A stretch of 64,000 bases of DNA from Pseudochrobactrum asaccharolyticum (GCF_003314995.1 NZ_QNRH01000010.1:1-64000), one strand, 5' to 3'; positions 42,303 through 51,606 are shown, numbered from the stretch's first letter. A program made the numbers and translations. Notes: generated by a model from the letters alone, not told the origin.

Positions 42303-42512
42303 CTAAAACCCAAATAAATTCAGTATCTCACCCACCGCCTCTATCAAAGCCTGACCAGCTACCAGCAAGTAGATAAGACCAGCAGCCAATAAAAACAGCA
42401 AAACCCGCCCACCGGTGCGCAATGGGCACAAAGCTCCTGCACCTATAAGTGCGATTATAACAATGATCGTAATCTCTGGATAAAACGCCGGGGTCAGTAA
42501 AATAAATTCCAT
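42303..42512 (-). CDS. Small two-TM membrane protein
   Basis: A 69-aa protein with membrane segments ITIIVIIALIGAGALC and VLLFLLAAGLIYLLVAG. No motif. It lies between the previous small membrane gene and a candidate RNA gene. Weak support beyond composition and length. Confidence 0.5.
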   Translation of the reverse strand: MEFILLTPAFYPEITIIVIIALIGAGALCPLRTGGRVLLFLLAAGLIYLLVAGQALIEAVGEILNLFGF

Positions 42513-42699
42513 ACAGCGTTTTTAGCAACCTCTATGACTGAAACAAGAGAGATCACAGTGCCGGCCACCTAGTTTTTTTCATTTGCACTCACATTGCAGA
42601 TATTTGCAAAATGCCAAGGCTCTCTAATTAGCAACACCGCTGATCACAAACTTGTGATTATTTCTGGACTCTTAAAATCGACTGAATTAGAGTTGGATT

Positions 42700-42820
42700 A
42701 GGTTACGCACTCTCTCATCTTAGCATTCAGAGGGGGCTCTGTAAGGTGGTTAGATTGAGCTGCGTAACCTGCAAAACCTACCCCATAAAACGAAGCCTCG
42801 GGTAATACCGAGGCTTTTTA
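42700..42820 (+). ncRNA. Candidate structured small RNA
   Basis: AGGTTACGCA (42700-42709) pairs perfectly with TGCGTAACCT (42761-42770). Inside lies CAGAG-GGGG-CTCTG (about 42728-42741). A strong rho-independent terminator follows at 42793-42819. A possible promoter TTGTGA-N15-TAAAAT lies just upstream (42653-42679), with a short spacer. No open frame fits. The gap from 42513 to 42830 holds nothing else. It resembles a terminator-ended sRNA; no family recognised. Confidence 0.45.
42793..42819 (+). terminator. Rho-independent terminator
   Basis: AAGCCTCGG-GTAATA-CCGAGGCTT, nine pairs, followed by TTTTT. Ends the candidate RNA and any rightward transcript from the repressor region. Confidence 0.82.
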
Positions 42821-42830
42821 TTATGGCGTC

Positions 42831-43082
42831 TTACCGCCCAAGTATACGCTCTCGTTTACGTTTTAGCTTATCAGCCATGTGTATCCGCTTGAGCATGACA
42901 TCTACCAACTTCTTTTGATCATACTGGCCAGTCATATATTCGCGAACAGCGGAATTCGCCAAGGCCTGCCCTTCATCGCTTTTTAGCTGAATGAGGGTGG
43001 CAGCGCAGATTTGGGAAAGCGCATTATTAATAATCGAGATATCTTTTGGATCGATTACATTCCTCTGAGTAGATTTTAACAA
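42831..43082 (-). CDS. Small protein of unknown function, divergent from the Bet operon
   Basis: An 83-aa protein from a TTG start with a GGAGG site eight bases upstream. All-helical, basic C terminus (KLVDVMLKRIHMADKLKRKRERILGR). The upstream operator at 43256-43269 could also control it, making it a third unit of the repressor regulon. Confidence 0.5.
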   Translation of the reverse strand: MLKSTQRNVIDPKDISIINNALSQICAATLIQLKSDEGQALANSAVREYMTGQYDQKKLVDVMLKRIHMADKLKRKRERILGR

Positions 43083-43187
43083 TGTAGTATCCTCCAGCCC
43101 TCTTAATCGGAGTAGTCCGAAGAGAGCCTAATGAGAGTAACATAGTTAACACCTCAACCCTAATTTTCATTTTCTCTAAAATATCAC

Positions 43188-43210
43188 AGCCCGCCTCGTG
43201 CGGGCTTTTT
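43188..43210 (+). terminator. Rho-independent terminator
   Basis: AGCCCGC-CTCGT-GCGGGCT followed by TTTT. It lies just upstream of the Bet-operon promoter and would insulate it from rightward read-through. Confidence 0.75.
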
Positions 43211-43255
43211 CCTGCCCTGATTCTGGTATGGTTGGGGTTTGGCTCAATTAAAATA

Positions 43256-43304
43256 CACGCTATTGCGTTTATTGTATTGCAATGCACGCAGTAGCGTGTA
43301 TATT
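43256..43304 (+). promoter_or_regulatory. Promoter of the rightward recombination operon with two repressor operators
   Basis: Operators of the same form as at the repressor: O4 43256-43269 (last base off) and O5 43285-43298 (perfect). The promoter TTGCAA (43277-43282), 16 bases, TATATT (43299-43304) has O5 filling its spacer exactly, the same design as the cro promoter. So the repressor should silence this operon in the lysogen. Confidence 0.82.
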
Positions 43305-43361
43305 CAACTCATCAACAGCGCGAAGAAGCACCCGCCGATCCGCTAACCGATGGAGAGAAAC

Positions 43362-43637
43362 ATGCGATACCCGTTTTGCACTGATCTGAGCGACAAAGCT
43401 CTCGGCATTACACTGTTTCAGGATTTTGAATGTGAAGTCGATGTGTCCCTGATCTGGGATAACGGCGAGCCAGTTCTTGAAGTGAACGCGGTCTATGTTG
43501 ACAGTGAAAACCTGTCCAAAGGCGAAAGCGCATCGCAGTTTCTCGTTCACATGATCGCAGACAAAGCAGAGCGTGACGACGACCTCCTCACACGCCTCAT
43601 TGAAGATGAAGAAGCCCGTTTTCCGAGGGCTGCATGA
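43362..43637 (+). CDS. First gene of the rightward operon, unknown function
   Basis: A 91-aa acidic protein starting MRYPFCTDLSDKALGITLFQDFECEVDVSLIW; the GGAGAG site fits this ATG better than the one four codons earlier. Beta-rich N terminus, helical C terminus (LVHMIADKAERDDDLLTRLIEDEEARF). Early phage gene of a kind often seen before recombination genes. Family unknown. Confidence 0.68.
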   Translation: MRYPFCTDLSDKALGITLFQDFECEVDVSLIWDNGEPVLEVNAVYVDSENLSKGESASQFLVHMIADKAERDDDLLTRLIEDEEARFPRAA

Positions 43638-43807
43638 TGGACGAGGAACTCATGACACTCGTCTGGTACGCCTATTGGGATGAAGGCAATACCAAAACTG
43701 CTTTGGAGCGCGTCGTTCAAGTTGTGCGTGATTACGACAAGGCCGCCTTGGCATCAGCTCAAGCTTCATCCGTTACGAAACTCTCTCAGCGCAGAAAGGC
43801 AGCATAA
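43637..43807 (+). CDS. Small early phage protein, 56 aa
   Basis: MDEELMTLVWYAYWDEGNTK, then a helical tail. Its ATG overlaps the previous stop (TGATG). Clear protein-like composition; unknown function. Confidence 0.6.
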   Translation: MDEELMTLVWYAYWDEGNTKTALERVVQVVRDYDKAALASAQASSVTKLSQRRKAA

Positions 43808-43896
43808 TGGAAGGCATTATTCAGGATCTCTGCGCTCTGGTCTCAATCATCATCTTCGTAACAGTCATAGTCATCTATATCGGAGCTTTGACGTGA
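43807..43896 (+). CDS. 29-aa membrane microprotein
   Basis: MEGIIQDLCALVSIIIFVTV ... GALT, one membrane segment. The ATG overlaps the previous TAA and its stop overlaps the next GTG, so it is embedded in the operon. Confidence 0.5.
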   Translation: MEGIIQDLCALVSIIIFVTVIVIYIGALT

Positions 43897-44204
43897 ATGC
43901 GGATTATCAATGGTGGAGCAATCTGCTCGACGGCCGGCAAATGCCAATTCACGAAGGCGAGCCACAGTGCGGGTACTTCAAAATCCGTAACCGTCGCGGA
44001 CTGAATAAAGATCTGGCGCCAATCAAGCGCCCGTTCATTGCGGCAGCCATCTGGAAAGCGCCGGACGGAACTTTCAAAGCAGAGATAGCAGGCCAACCTG
44101 TCGAGATCGATCAGGCATGGCCGTATGTCGCCAAATATCCAATCACCTATCACGAATATGCCTACTGGCACACCAATGAAAAATGGCCGGAGAAAGCAGC
44201 ATGA
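43893..44204 (+). CDS. Early phage protein of unknown function, 103 aa
   Basis: From a GTG overlapping the previous stop: NADYQWWSNLLDGRQMPIHEGEPQCGYFKIRN and AAIWKAPDGTFKAEIAGQPVEID. Compact beta-rich protein, typical of those next to phage recombination genes. Family not named. Confidence 0.65.
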   Translation: MNADYQWWSNLLDGRQMPIHEGEPQCGYFKIRNRRGLNKDLAPIKRPFIAAAIWKAPDGTFKAEIAGQPVEIDQAWPYVAKYPITYHEYAYWHTNEKWPEKAA

Positions 44205-45001
44205 CACAAGTCACAACTATTCCTGCAGCCAAACAATCACTGATTACTTCTATGGCCTCTCAGTACGGGATGGAGCCTAAGGCTTTCGCAGATACTGTAA
44301 AAGCCACTTGTATGCCGAACACCGCAAGCAATGAAGAGTTTGCAGCGTTTCTGATGGTGGCCAAAGAATACGGGCTCAATCCGATCACCCGCGAGATTTA
44401 TGCCTTCCCAAAGAAGGGTGGCGGTGTTCAGCCAATCGTTGGCGTGGATGGCTGGTTCAACTTGATCAACTCACACCCGCAGTGTGACGGTATCGATTTT
44501 GAGGATGAGTTTGACGACAAGCGTAATCTGATCGCGGTCAAATGCTCCATCTACCGTAAAGACCGCAATCGTCCGACAGTCGTCACCGAATATATGGATG
44601 AATGTAAGCGACCAACCGAGCCATGGCAAAAGTGGCCAAAGCGTATGCTTCGCCACAAAGCTGCAATTCAGTGTGCTCGCTACGCTTTCGGCTTTGCAGG
44701 GATCATTGATCCGGATGAAGCTGAGCGCTCGCCGGAAGTCATCACTCACGCAGTCGTTATGGCTCCTCCACCAACCATGTCGACCGATCATGAAGCCCCA
44801 ACAGTTCCATTCGATAGCACAGCTTTCCTCACCGAGCTCGAAGAAGCACTGACTGTGGCCGGTGACATTGAAACACTCGAGGATATCTGGTCGTCACATG
44901 ACCCATTGTCAGTTCTCGAAGGTGATGATCATGCACAGGACGTCGCTCTTAAAATCAAAGAGCGCTGCCTTGCTGCAATCGATACGGGAGCCGCAGCATG
45001 A
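44201..45001 (+). CDS. bet: Phage recombination protein Bet (RecT-family annealase)
   Basis: A 266-aa protein; the ATG overlaps the previous stop. FAAFLMVAKEYGLNPITREIYAFPKKGGGVQPIVGVDGWFNLIN is the conserved RecT/Bet core, followed by KRMLRHKAAIQCARYAFGFAGI. It anneals complementary single strands in phage recombination. No partner exonuclease gene is visible in the operon, so it may work with host nucleases or an unrecognised neighbour. Confidence 0.9.
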   Translation: MTQVTTIPAAKQSLITSMASQYGMEPKAFADTVKATCMPNTASNEEFAAFLMVAKEYGLNPITREIYAFPKKGGGVQPIVGVDGWFNLINSHPQCDGIDFEDEFDDKRNLIAVKCSIYRKDRNRPTVVTEYMDECKRPTEPWQKWPKRMLRHKAAIQCARYAFGFAGIIDPDEAERSPEVITHAVVMAPPPTMSTDHEAPTVPFDSTAFLTELEEALTVAGDIETLEDIWSSHDPLSVLEGDDHAQDVALKIKERCLAAIDTGAAA

Positions 45002-45393
45002 GCAGATGGACACTCATTCTCCATAATGACCTGACTGTTCAAAAGGCCATCAACTGGTTACGCAAAGCACCACGAGGTATGCGTATTGAGTTCAAAATGC
45101 CAAAGCGCACCACACCACAAAATGACCGCATGTGGGCAATGCTCACGGATATCGCAGCAGAAATGCGCAAGCGCGGCACTGATTACACAACTGACGAATG
45201 GAAAGTCATTTTCATGCATGCTTGTGGCCGTGAAATGCGACTACTGCCGGCGCTCGATGGCCATGGCTTCATTCCATATGGGCAATCATCATCCGATCTC
45301 AGTAAGCAAGAAATGACCGATCTGATTGAATTCATGTCGGCCTGGGGTGCTGAGAAAAGTGTGGTTTTCAATGATGAAAGGAGAGCAGCATGA
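44998..45393 (+). CDS. NinB (lambda Orf-like) recombination mediator
   Basis: A 131-aa protein. RIEFKMPKRTTPQNDRMWAMLTDIAAEM and GRDMRLLP-like/LSKQEMTDLIEFMSAWGAE match the NinB family, which in lambda replaces RecFOR. Translationally coupled to bet (ATGA). Confidence 0.88.
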   Translation: MSRWTLILHNDLTVQKAINWLRKAPRGMRIEFKMPKRTTPQNDRMWAMLTDIAAEMRKRGTDYTTDEWKVIFMHACGREMRLLPALDGHGFIPYGQSSSDLSKQEMTDLIEFMSAWGAEKSVVFNDERRAA

Positions 45394-45602
45394 TACAGAC
45401 AGTTCCTCTTACTGCTCCTTATGAGTTTCGACGGAGCAAAAAGCTGGCGCAGGCTCATATCCGCTCAACAACTGAATTGATGAACGCACCGGAAGTATTG
45501 GCCAACCGTCAAAAGCGCCTGAACGACCGGATCTCCGATATTCTGGCTGATGAACTGGCAGCAGCTTTATCGACCCTCAACTTCAATGAGGTGCAGGCAT
45601 GA
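45390..45602 (+). CDS. Small helical protein between ninB and HNH
   Basis: A 70-aa protein (MIQTVPLTAPYEFRRSKKLAQAH...), basic N terminus and long helix. Overlaps both neighbours by four bases. Unknown function. Confidence 0.58.
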   Translation: MIQTVPLTAPYEFRRSKKLAQAHIRSTTELMNAPEVLANRQKRLNDRISDILADELAAALSTLNFNEVQA

Positions 45603-45982
45603 GCAAGCGCATAGAGTTTTCCCGCAAAGACAAGGCAAAGATCATCGCCCGTGCAAACGGCAAGTGTGAAAAATGCTATGCAATGCTGAAGACCGGCGAG
45701 GGCGAAGTCGATCATATTCTGCCCTGCGCACTCGGTGGCGAGGCGACAATGGCCAATGGCCGCCTGCTCTGCCGTGTTTGCCATGTTGAAAAGACGGCCG
45801 GAGATATCAAGGCCATTCGCAAGTCAGACCGGCAGCGTGACAAGGCCAGTGGCGCGGTACGGCCAAAGTCTGCACTGGCAGGCCGGAAACGGCCAAAGCC
45901 GGCACTAACGAAAACACTGCCACCTCGCGCGATGTTTGTACCTACTAACAACGTAGTATCTGCGAAAGGAGGAAAGTTATGA
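45599..45982 (+). CDS. HNH endonuclease
   Basis: A 127-aa protein: IARANGKCEKCYAMLKTGEGEVDHILPCALGGEATMANGRLLCRVCHVEKT is a complete HNH with CxxC pairs and DH. The C terminus is a basic, repeated RPKSALAGRKRPKPAL tail likely to bind DNA. Common in phage recombination operons. Confidence 0.85.
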   Translation: MSKRIEFSRKDKAKIIARANGKCEKCYAMLKTGEGEVDHILPCALGGEATMANGRLLCRVCHVEKTAGDIKAIRKSDRQRDKASGAVRPKSALAGRKRPKPALTKTLPPRAMFVPTNNVVSAKGGKL

Positions 45983-46167
45983 CCGAAAATTTATCGGACG
46001 ACGTACTAATTGGCGCAAAATCGATTAGCAAATTTAGCGGCTTTCCGGAGCGAACAATTTATCATTTGTGCGCAAAAGGTGCCTTTCCTCATTTTAAAGC
46101 CGGTGATTTGTTGTGTGCACGCAAATCAACAATCATCCGATGGATATCTCAACAAGAAGTCGCTTGA
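45979..46167 (+). CDS. AlpA/excisionase-like winged-helix protein
   Basis: A 62-aa protein: LIGAKSISKFSGFPERTIYHLCAKGAFPHFKAGDLLCARKSTIIRWI is a MerR/AlpA-type winged helix used by excisionases and integrase activators. It is the last gene before the tRNA, the usual place for xis, and repeats that could be its sites follow. No integrase accompanies it. Confidence 0.72.
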   Translation: MTENLSDDVLIGAKSISKFSGFPERTIYHLCAKGAFPHFKAGDLLCARKSTIIRWISQQEVA

Positions 46168-46204
46168 TTCTGGAACTACCAGAACTGCGTAGGCCAAATA
46201 ATAA

Positions 46205-46226
46205 AAGCCGCCCTTAATGGCGGCTT
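46205..46226. terminator. Terminator after the rightward operon
   Basis: AAGCCGCC-CTTAAT-GGCGGCTT, eight pairs. The leftward face has the better T-run; on the plus strand it is followed by a short CATC. Confidence 0.6.
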
Positions 46227-46240
46227 CATCGCTTTAATAT

Positions 46241-46322
46241 GTTGCATCCGTGTTGCATGGAGTAATTTGCAATACGTTGAAAACCCTAGAAATCCGCGCT
46301 TTTGCATGCAACTCATTGCAAC
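46241..46322. promoter_or_regulatory. GTTGCAW repeats: candidate attachment-site arm
   Basis: GTTGCAT at 46241-46247 and 46252-46258, TTGCAA at 46267-46272, and inverted copies ATGCAAC at 46306-46312 and TTGCAAC at 46316-46322. Clustered direct and inverted heptamers between an AlpA/Xis-like gene and the 3' end of a tRNA are what integrase arm-type and Xis sites look like. The core would be the tRNA-Phe 3' end. Confidence 0.5.
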
Positions 46323-46387
46323 ACGCCAGCAACTAAGAACGTTCATTTAATTGCGATGTATGTAATTGATTTAATTGAATTTTTAAG

Positions 46388-46463
46388 TGGTGCCCGGAGA
46401 CGGATTTGAACCGCCGACACGCGGATTTTCAATCCGCTGCTCTACCAACTGAGCTATCCGGGC
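46388..46463 (-). tRNA. tRNA-Phe (GAA)
   Basis: A complete 76-base tRNA with encoded CCA: acceptor GCCCGGA, D-stem AGCTCAGTTGGTAGAGC, anticodon loop TTGAAAA (GAA), T-arm GGTTCAAATCC. Its 3' end points to the prophage, so integration at this end leaves the tRNA intact. Confidence 0.97.
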
Positions 46464-47019
46464 ATCCCTGCGAGCCTGTCTGGCTGCTTGGCGGTGTTGG
46501 TTGTCCGCCTGATGTGAGCGCTTTATAGCATTAAATTTTCGCCTGTCCAGCACCCAAAACAGAAATTATGCACAGAACCACCAATTTTTTTCAAAAAGCC
46601 CAGATTTCCTTGATTTTTAACGAGTATTTTCTTTTTGCCATGCACCTGTCATATGTGGAAATGTGAAAATTTTCCTCTTCAGATATGCATTTATGCGTGA
46701 ATCATCAGAATCCACAGCCTCCAGATTCTGGTGCGTATCGCGTTTATTCGTATCTACTGCACCCACTCAGGTTTTTTTTGATCGTCGGACGTTGACGGAA
46801 GCTCAAATGAAGCCCTTTGAGTCAGACATGCCTGATCTGGTTCAGGTTCTTTTCAAAGAAAAATCATACATTGTCTTATATGGTGCAGTGCGTGTCGTCA
46901 CTGAAGGCGACTTTTATAAAAGACGCGACATTCAATCGCTGCGCAAAGAGCCGCATTATAATAATTCCAGATGACTTCACCAGCCAGCTACGATAAAAGG
47001 CACGCATGTCGAGGAGAGG
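46464..47019. other. Intergenic region upstream of the glycine riboswitch
   Basis: About 550 bases without a convincing gene. It should hold the tRNA-Phe promoter on the minus strand and the gcv promoter on the plus strand. A 103-codon open frame at 46663-46974 lacks a ribosome site and has poor composition. Confidence 0.5.
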
Positions 47020-47041
47020 ATCATATCCTGATTCCTGTTTG

Positions 47042-47214
47042 TCTGCGGGAGAGAGCCGGTAACGGCCACCGAAGGGGAAATCGCCCGAAATCTCTCAGGT
47101 ACCAAGAACCGCAGATCAGCAAGGCAACTCTGGAAAGTCGGGGGAAACTCCGCGCCGAAGGTGTAAGTAAGTCTCTACAGGCTTGCGAGTCTCTCAGGCT
47201 TCCGACAGAGGGGT
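47042..47214 (+). promoter_or_regulatory. Tandem glycine riboswitch
   Basis: Two consecutive aptamers: the first about 47042-47115 (GCGGGAGAG, CACCGAAGGGG, TCTCAGGTACC), the second about 47126-47214 (CTCTGGAAAG, GCGCCGAAGG, TCTCAGGC, ACAGAGG). These are the conserved features of the gcvT element. A small hairpin (CTCCGC-TTTC-GCGGA, near 47227-47241) before the gcvT ribosome site may be the expression switch. Glycine binding should turn on the cleavage operon. Confidence 0.94.
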
Positions 47215-47269
47215 ACATTCATAGCTCTCCGCTTTCGCGGAAGGCTGACGTGTGTCTCTGGAGTGAAAA

Positions 47270-48385
47270 ATGGGCGATACAACTTCTTTAAAAACGCTTC
47301 CGTTGGAAGAACTACATATTGCATCCGGCGCCCGCTTTGGCGGCTTTGCCGGTTGGAACATGCCGCTGACCTATCCGCTCGGCGTGATGAAAGAGCATGT
47401 TCATACACGTGAACAGGCTGGTCTGTTTGACATCTCGCATATGAAACTCATTGAAGTTTCAGGTAGCGATGCTGCTGCTTTGTTTGCAAAGCTGTGCCCG
47501 ATTGATGTTACCAAGCTCAATGAAGGCCAGTCGAAATATACATTCCTGATGAATGATGACGCAGGCATTATTGATGACCTGATCGTAACCCGTCTGGGTG
47601 ACGAGCGTTTCATGATCGTCGCCAATGCCGGTAATGCCGATATTGATGTTGCGCATTTCCAGAAAGCAGCAAGCGCGCTGAACTGCACTGTTACGCCGCT
47701 TGACCGCGTTCTGCTGGCCATTCAGGGCCCGCAGGCTGCTGATGTCATGAAGAGCCTCGCTTCTGATCTCGGTTTCAGCGTTGAAGAGCTGAAATTCATG
47801 CACGGTTTTGAACCGAAACAGGGCTGGTTCGTTACCCGCTCCGGTTATACCGGCGAAGACGGTTTTGAAATTGCTGCCCCGATCGGCGATGCACAGTTTC
47901 TGGCAAAAGCACTGCTGGGCGATGCCCGCGTTGCATGGATCGGCCTTGCTGCCCGCGATAGCTTGCGTCTTGAAGCCGGTCTTTGCCTGCATGGTCAGGA
48001 CATTACTGAGACCATTGATCCGGTTTCTGCCGGTCTGACATGGGCAATCACCAAAGCAGTGCGCGAAACGGCCGCTTTCCCTGCCGCCGCTAAAGTTCTG
48101 GAACTGATTGCTAACGGCCCTGAAAAGCGCCGCGTCGGCATCAAGCCGGAAGGCCGTCAGCCGGTTCGCGCCGGTACCAAACTGTTTGATGAAGCCGGCA
48201 GCGAAGTCGGTGAAATCACATCCGGCGGCTTCGGCCCTTCAGCCGGTTTCCCTGTTGCCATGGGTTATGTCAGAGCTGATCTGAAAGAACCGGGCACACG
48301 TCTTTTTGCGGAAGTCCGCGGCAATAAAGTGCCTGTAGACGTCCATACACTTCCATTTACCCAACCTCGCTATCACAAAGGATAA
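47270..48385 (+). CDS. gcvT: Aminomethyltransferase, glycine cleavage T protein
   Basis: A 371-aa cytoplasmic enzyme that takes the aminomethyl group from lipoyl-H protein, releasing ammonia and giving methylene-THF. Landmarks are [50 protein letters not shown] and [16 protein letters not shown]. It has a GGAG ribosome site and starts just after the riboswitch. First gene of gcvTHP, four bases before gcvH. Full length. Confidence 0.97.
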   Translation: MGDTTSLKTLPLEELHIASGARFGGFAGWNMPLTYPLGVMKEHVHTREQAGLFDISHMKLIEVSGSDAAALFAKLCPIDVTKLNEGQSKYTFLMNDDAGIIDDLIVTRLGDERFMIVANAGNADIDVAHFQKAASALNCTVTPLDRVLLAIQGPQAADVMKSLASDLGFSVEELKFMHGFEPKQGWFVTRSGYTGEDGFEIAAPIGDAQFLAKALLGDARVAWIGLAARDSLRLEAGLCLHGQDITETIDPVSAGLTWAITKAVRETAAFPAAAKVLELIANGPEKRRVGIKPEGRQPVRAGTKLFDEAGSEVGEITSGGFGPSAGFPVAMGYVRADLKEPGTRLFAEVRGNKVPVDVHTLPFTQPRYHKG

Positions 48386-48389
48386 TCGC

Positions 48390-48758
48390 ATGCCTAAAAT
48401 CTTTTTTACCGAAGATCATGAATGGCTCAGCGTTGAAGGCGACATTGCAACTGTCGGCATCACCAACCACGCTCAGGAACAGCTCGGCGACCTCGTTTTC
48501 GTAGAACTGCCTGAAGTTGAGCGCGTTGTGGAAAAAGGCGAAGCCATTGTTGTGGTTGAGTCTGTGAAAGCTGCATCCGATGTGTATGCACCGCTTAACG
48601 GTGAAGTCATTGAAATCAACGAAGAACTCAATGGCAATCCAGCGCTCGTCAACAGCGCGGCAGAAGGTGAAGGCTGGCTGTGGAAGATGAAAATCTCCGA
48701 TGCAGGTCAGCTCGAAGGTCTGCTCGACGCTGCCGGTTATCAGGCACTGGTTGGCTAA
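48390..48758 (+). CDS. gcvH: Glycine cleavage H protein
   Basis: A 122-aa lipoyl carrier. Lipoylation Lys60 sits in [32 protein letters not shown] opens the protein and [10 protein letters not shown] is near the end. It shuttles the aminomethyl intermediate between the P, T and L proteins. Coupled closely to gcvT and gcvP. Confidence 0.97.
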   Translation: MPKIFFTEDHEWLSVEGDIATVGITNHAQEQLGDLVFVELPEVERVVEKGEAIVVVESVKAASDVYAPLNGEVIEINEELNGNPALVNSAAEGEGWLWKMKISDAGQLEGLLDAAGYQALVG

Positions 48759-48761
48759 ATC

Positions 48762-51566
48762 ATGGCAGCATCATCACTTCCGTTTGTAGAGCGCCATATC
48801 GGCCCTCGCGCCAGTGAACAGCAGGAAATGCTGTCGGCGCTTGGTCTGCCGTCGCTGGACGCTCTGATCAGTCAGGCCGTGCCGCAGTCAATTCGTCTTG
48901 ACCGCGCACTCAACCTGCCTGCTCCGCTCGATGAAGCCGCAGCTCTCAGTGAGCTGTCCGGCATTATGGGTCACAACGTGGTTGCCAAAAGCTTCTACGG
49001 TGCGGGCTATCACGGCACCCATGTGCCGCCGGTTATTCAGCGCAACCTGTTTGAAAATCCGGCATGGTACACAGCCTATACACCATATCAGGCTGAAATC
49101 AGTCAGGGCCGCCTTGAGTTGCTGTTCAACTTCCAAACGCTGGTAACAGAGCTGACCGGCCTGCCGGTTGCCTGCGCATCGCTGCTGGATGAAGCAACTG
49201 CCGTTGCTGAAGCTGTTGGCATTGCTTACCGTCATCACCGCGAAAAGCGTCCGAAAATGGTGATTGCCGGTGAGTTGCACCCGCAGACGCTGGATGTTCT
49301 GAACACCCGTGCGGAACCGCATGGTATGATCATTGAAGTTGGCGGCGAAGTGGATACCACAACCGCTGCGGTGATCATTCCTTGGCCGGATACACGCGGC
49401 GTTTACGGTGATTTCACCCGTATTATCGCCAGCGCCAAACAGACCGGCGCTCTGGTTGTGGCCGTTGCCGATCCTCTGGCACTGACCATCACCCAGTCTC
49501 CGGGCTCATGGGGCGCCGATATTGCTGTCGGTTCCATGCAGCGCTACGGCGTACCAATGGGTAATGGTGGTCCTCACGCTGCTTATCTCGGCGTGAAAGA
49601 AAACCTCACCCGTATCATTCCGGGCCGGATCGTTGGTCAGTCGCTCGATGCGCATGGCCGTCCGGCCTATCGTCTGGCACTGCAGACCCGCGAACAGCAT
49701 ATTCGTCGTGATAAAGCGACATCGAATATCTGTACCGCTCAGGCACTGCTGGCCAATATGGCTGCATCTTATGCAATCTGGCACGGTCCTAAAGGCCTGC
49801 AGGCTATTGCTGATGCCGTTCATGCGATCACTGCCCGCTTTGCAGCCTCGCTGAAAGCTGCCGGTTTTGAACTGGCCGGTGAACAGCTGTTTGATACAGT
49901 GACTGTAACTGTTAAAGGCAAAGCACAGGATTATGCTGACAAGGCTCTGGCAGGCGACCGCCTGATCCGCGTCATTGATGCTGATACTGTGTCTGTCACT
50001 TTCGATGAAACCTCGCTGGAAGATGATTATCTGGCTCTGGTTGCATTGTTTGGTGCGAAGCCTGTTGAAAAAGCTGCCCGTCTGTTGCCGGATGCCCCGC
50101 GTGACGAACATTTCCTGACACAGGCTGCATTCCACAGCTATCGTTCAGAAACCGAAATGATGCGTTTCCTGCGCAAATTGGCAGACAAGGATCTGGCGCT
50201 TGACCGTGCGATGATCCCGCTCGGTTCCTGCACCATGAAGCTCAATGCTGCTGCTGAAATGATGCCGGTCTCATGGCCGACAGTCGGTGGTCTGCATCCT
50301 TTTGCGCCACAGGCGCATCTGGAAGGCTACAAGGTTCTGACCGATAACCTCGAAGCATGGCTTTGCGAAGTAACCGGTTTTGACGCTGTATCCCTGCAGC
50401 CAAATGCCGGTAGTCAGGGCGAATATGCCGGTCTTCTGGCAATCCGCCGCTATCACCGCGCCAATGGCGATGAGAACCGCAATATCTGCCTTATCCCGTC
50501 TTCCGCACACGGTACTAATCCGGCCAGTGCGCAGATGGCAGGCATGAAAGTGGTTGTCGTCAACTGTCTCGAAGACGGTGACATTGATGTGGCCGATCTG
50601 AAAGCCAAGGCAGAACAGTATCGTGATACGCTGTCAGCGCTGATGATCACCTATCCGTCCACCCACGGTGTGTTTGAAGAAACCATCCGTGAAATCTGCA
50701 CAATCATTCATGCGAATGGCGGTCAGGTTTACTTCGACGGTGCCAACCTCAATGCGCTGGTTGGTCTGGCACGTCCTGCCGATATCGGTGCTGACGTTTG
50801 CCATATGAACCTGCATAAAACTTTCTGCATTCCGCATGGCGGCGGCGGTCCGGGCATTGGTCCGATCGGCGTTGGCGCACATCTGGCACCATTCCTGCCA
50901 GGTCACGTGAATGCAGGCAGCGACAATGCGGTTTCCGCTGCACCATTCGGCAGTGCGTCTATCCTCGTTATCACATGGATGTATATCCGTATGATGGGCG
51001 GCGCCGGTCTGAAAAATGCAACAGAAGTGGCCATTCTCAATGCGAACTACATTGCTGAGCGCCTGAAGGATCATTATCCGATCCTTTATACCGGTGCGAA
51101 CAATCGCGTTGCGCATGAGTGCATCGTTGACACCCGCGTGTTGAAAGACAAAGCCGGTGTGACCGTTGAAGATGTTGCCAAGCGTCTGATCGACTATGGC
51201 TTCCACGCCCCGACCATGTCATGGCCGGTTGCCGGTACGCTGATGGTTGAACCGACTGAATCCGAATCCAAGGCTGAAGTGGATCGTCTTTGTGACGCTA
51301 TGATCTCCATCGCCAAAGAAGCGGCTAAGGTTGAAGCCGGTGAGTGGCCGCAGGACGACAATCCGCTGGCGAATGCACCGCATACCGTTGCTGACACCAT
51401 GCTCGACGACTGGAAACATCCGTATTCCCGCAAGGAAGCAGCCTTCCCTGCGAAAAATATGGATCCGGCCTCCAAATATTGGGCTCCGGTATCGCGCATC
51501 GACAACGTAGGCGGCGACCGCAATCTGGTTTGCTCCTGCCCGCCGATGGATGCTTATACAGACTAA
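48762..51566 (+). CDS. gcvP: Glycine dehydrogenase (decarboxylating), P protein
   Basis: A 934-aa PLP enzyme, the single-chain form. The PLP lysine is K686 in [20 protein letters not shown]. Both homologous halves are present ([15 protein letters not shown] in the N-terminal half; [16 protein letters not shown] in the C-terminal half). It decarboxylates glycine and passes aminomethyl to GcvH. Last gene of the operon, closed by a strong terminator. Confidence 0.97.
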   Translation: MAASSLPFVERHIGPRASEQQEMLSALGLPSLDALISQAVPQSIRLDRALNLPAPLDEAAALSELSGIMGHNVVAKSFYGAGYHGTHVPPVIQRNLFENPAWYTAYTPYQAEISQGRLELLFNFQTLVTELTGLPVACASLLDEATAVAEAVGIAYRHHREKRPKMVIAGELHPQTLDVLNTRAEPHGMIIEVGGEVDTTTAAVIIPWPDTRGVYGDFTRIIASAKQTGALVVAVADPLALTITQSPGSWGADIAVGSMQRYGVPMGNGGPHAAYLGVKENLTRIIPGRIVGQSLDAHGRPAYRLALQTREQHIRRDKATSNICTAQALLANMAASYAIWHGPKGLQAIADAVHAITARFAASLKAAGFELAGEQLFDTVTVTVKGKAQDYADKALAGDRLIRVIDADTVSVTFDETSLEDDYLALVALFGAKPVEKAARLLPDAPRDEHFLTQAAFHSYRSETEMMRFLRKLADKDLALDRAMIPLGSCTMKLNAAAEMMPVSWPTVGGLHPFAPQAHLEGYKVLTDNLEAWLCEVTGFDAVSLQPNAGSQGEYAGLLAIRRYHRANGDENRNICLIPSSAHGTNPASAQMAGMKVVVVNCLEDGDIDVADLKAKAEQYRDTLSALMITYPSTHGVFEETIREICTIIHANGGQVYFDGANLNALVGLARPADIGADVCHMNLHKTFCIPHGGGGPGIGPIGVGAHLAPFLPGHVNAGSDNAVSAAPFGSASILVITWMYIRMMGGAGLKNATEVAILNANYIAERLKDHYPILYTGANNRVAHECIVDTRVLKDKAGVTVEDVAKRLIDYGFHAPTMSWPVAGTLMVEPTESESKAEVDRLCDAMISIAKEAAKVEAGEWPQDDNPLANAPHTVADTMLDDWKHPYSRKEAAFPAKNMDPASKYWAPVSRIDNVGGDRNLVCSCPPMDAYTD

Positions 51567-51573
51567 AATAATC

Positions 51574-51606
51574 AAAAGGCCCTGATGAAAATCAGGGCCT
51601 TTTTTG
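51574..51606 (+). terminator. Terminator of gcvTHP
   Basis: AGGCCCTGAT-GAAA-ATCAGGGCCT, ten pairs, followed by TTTTTT. Confidence 0.93.

Larger units (their letters stand above)
8205..46387. mobile_element. Siphovirus-type prophage; right end at tRNA-Phe, left end not located
   Basis: A near-complete set of head, tail, lysis, replication, recombination and control genes. The right boundary is set by the tRNA and att-like repeats. A left repeat of the tRNA 3' end was looked for and not found, so the element may reach past position 1 and include the stress cassette, the SOS operon and even the autotransporter, or its left end may be decayed. No integrase is visible. Confidence 0.85.

Noticed and set aside
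46663-46974. 103-codon open frame upstream of the glycine riboswitch
   Set aside because: No ribosome site, odd composition and position in the gcv promoter region; treated as chance.
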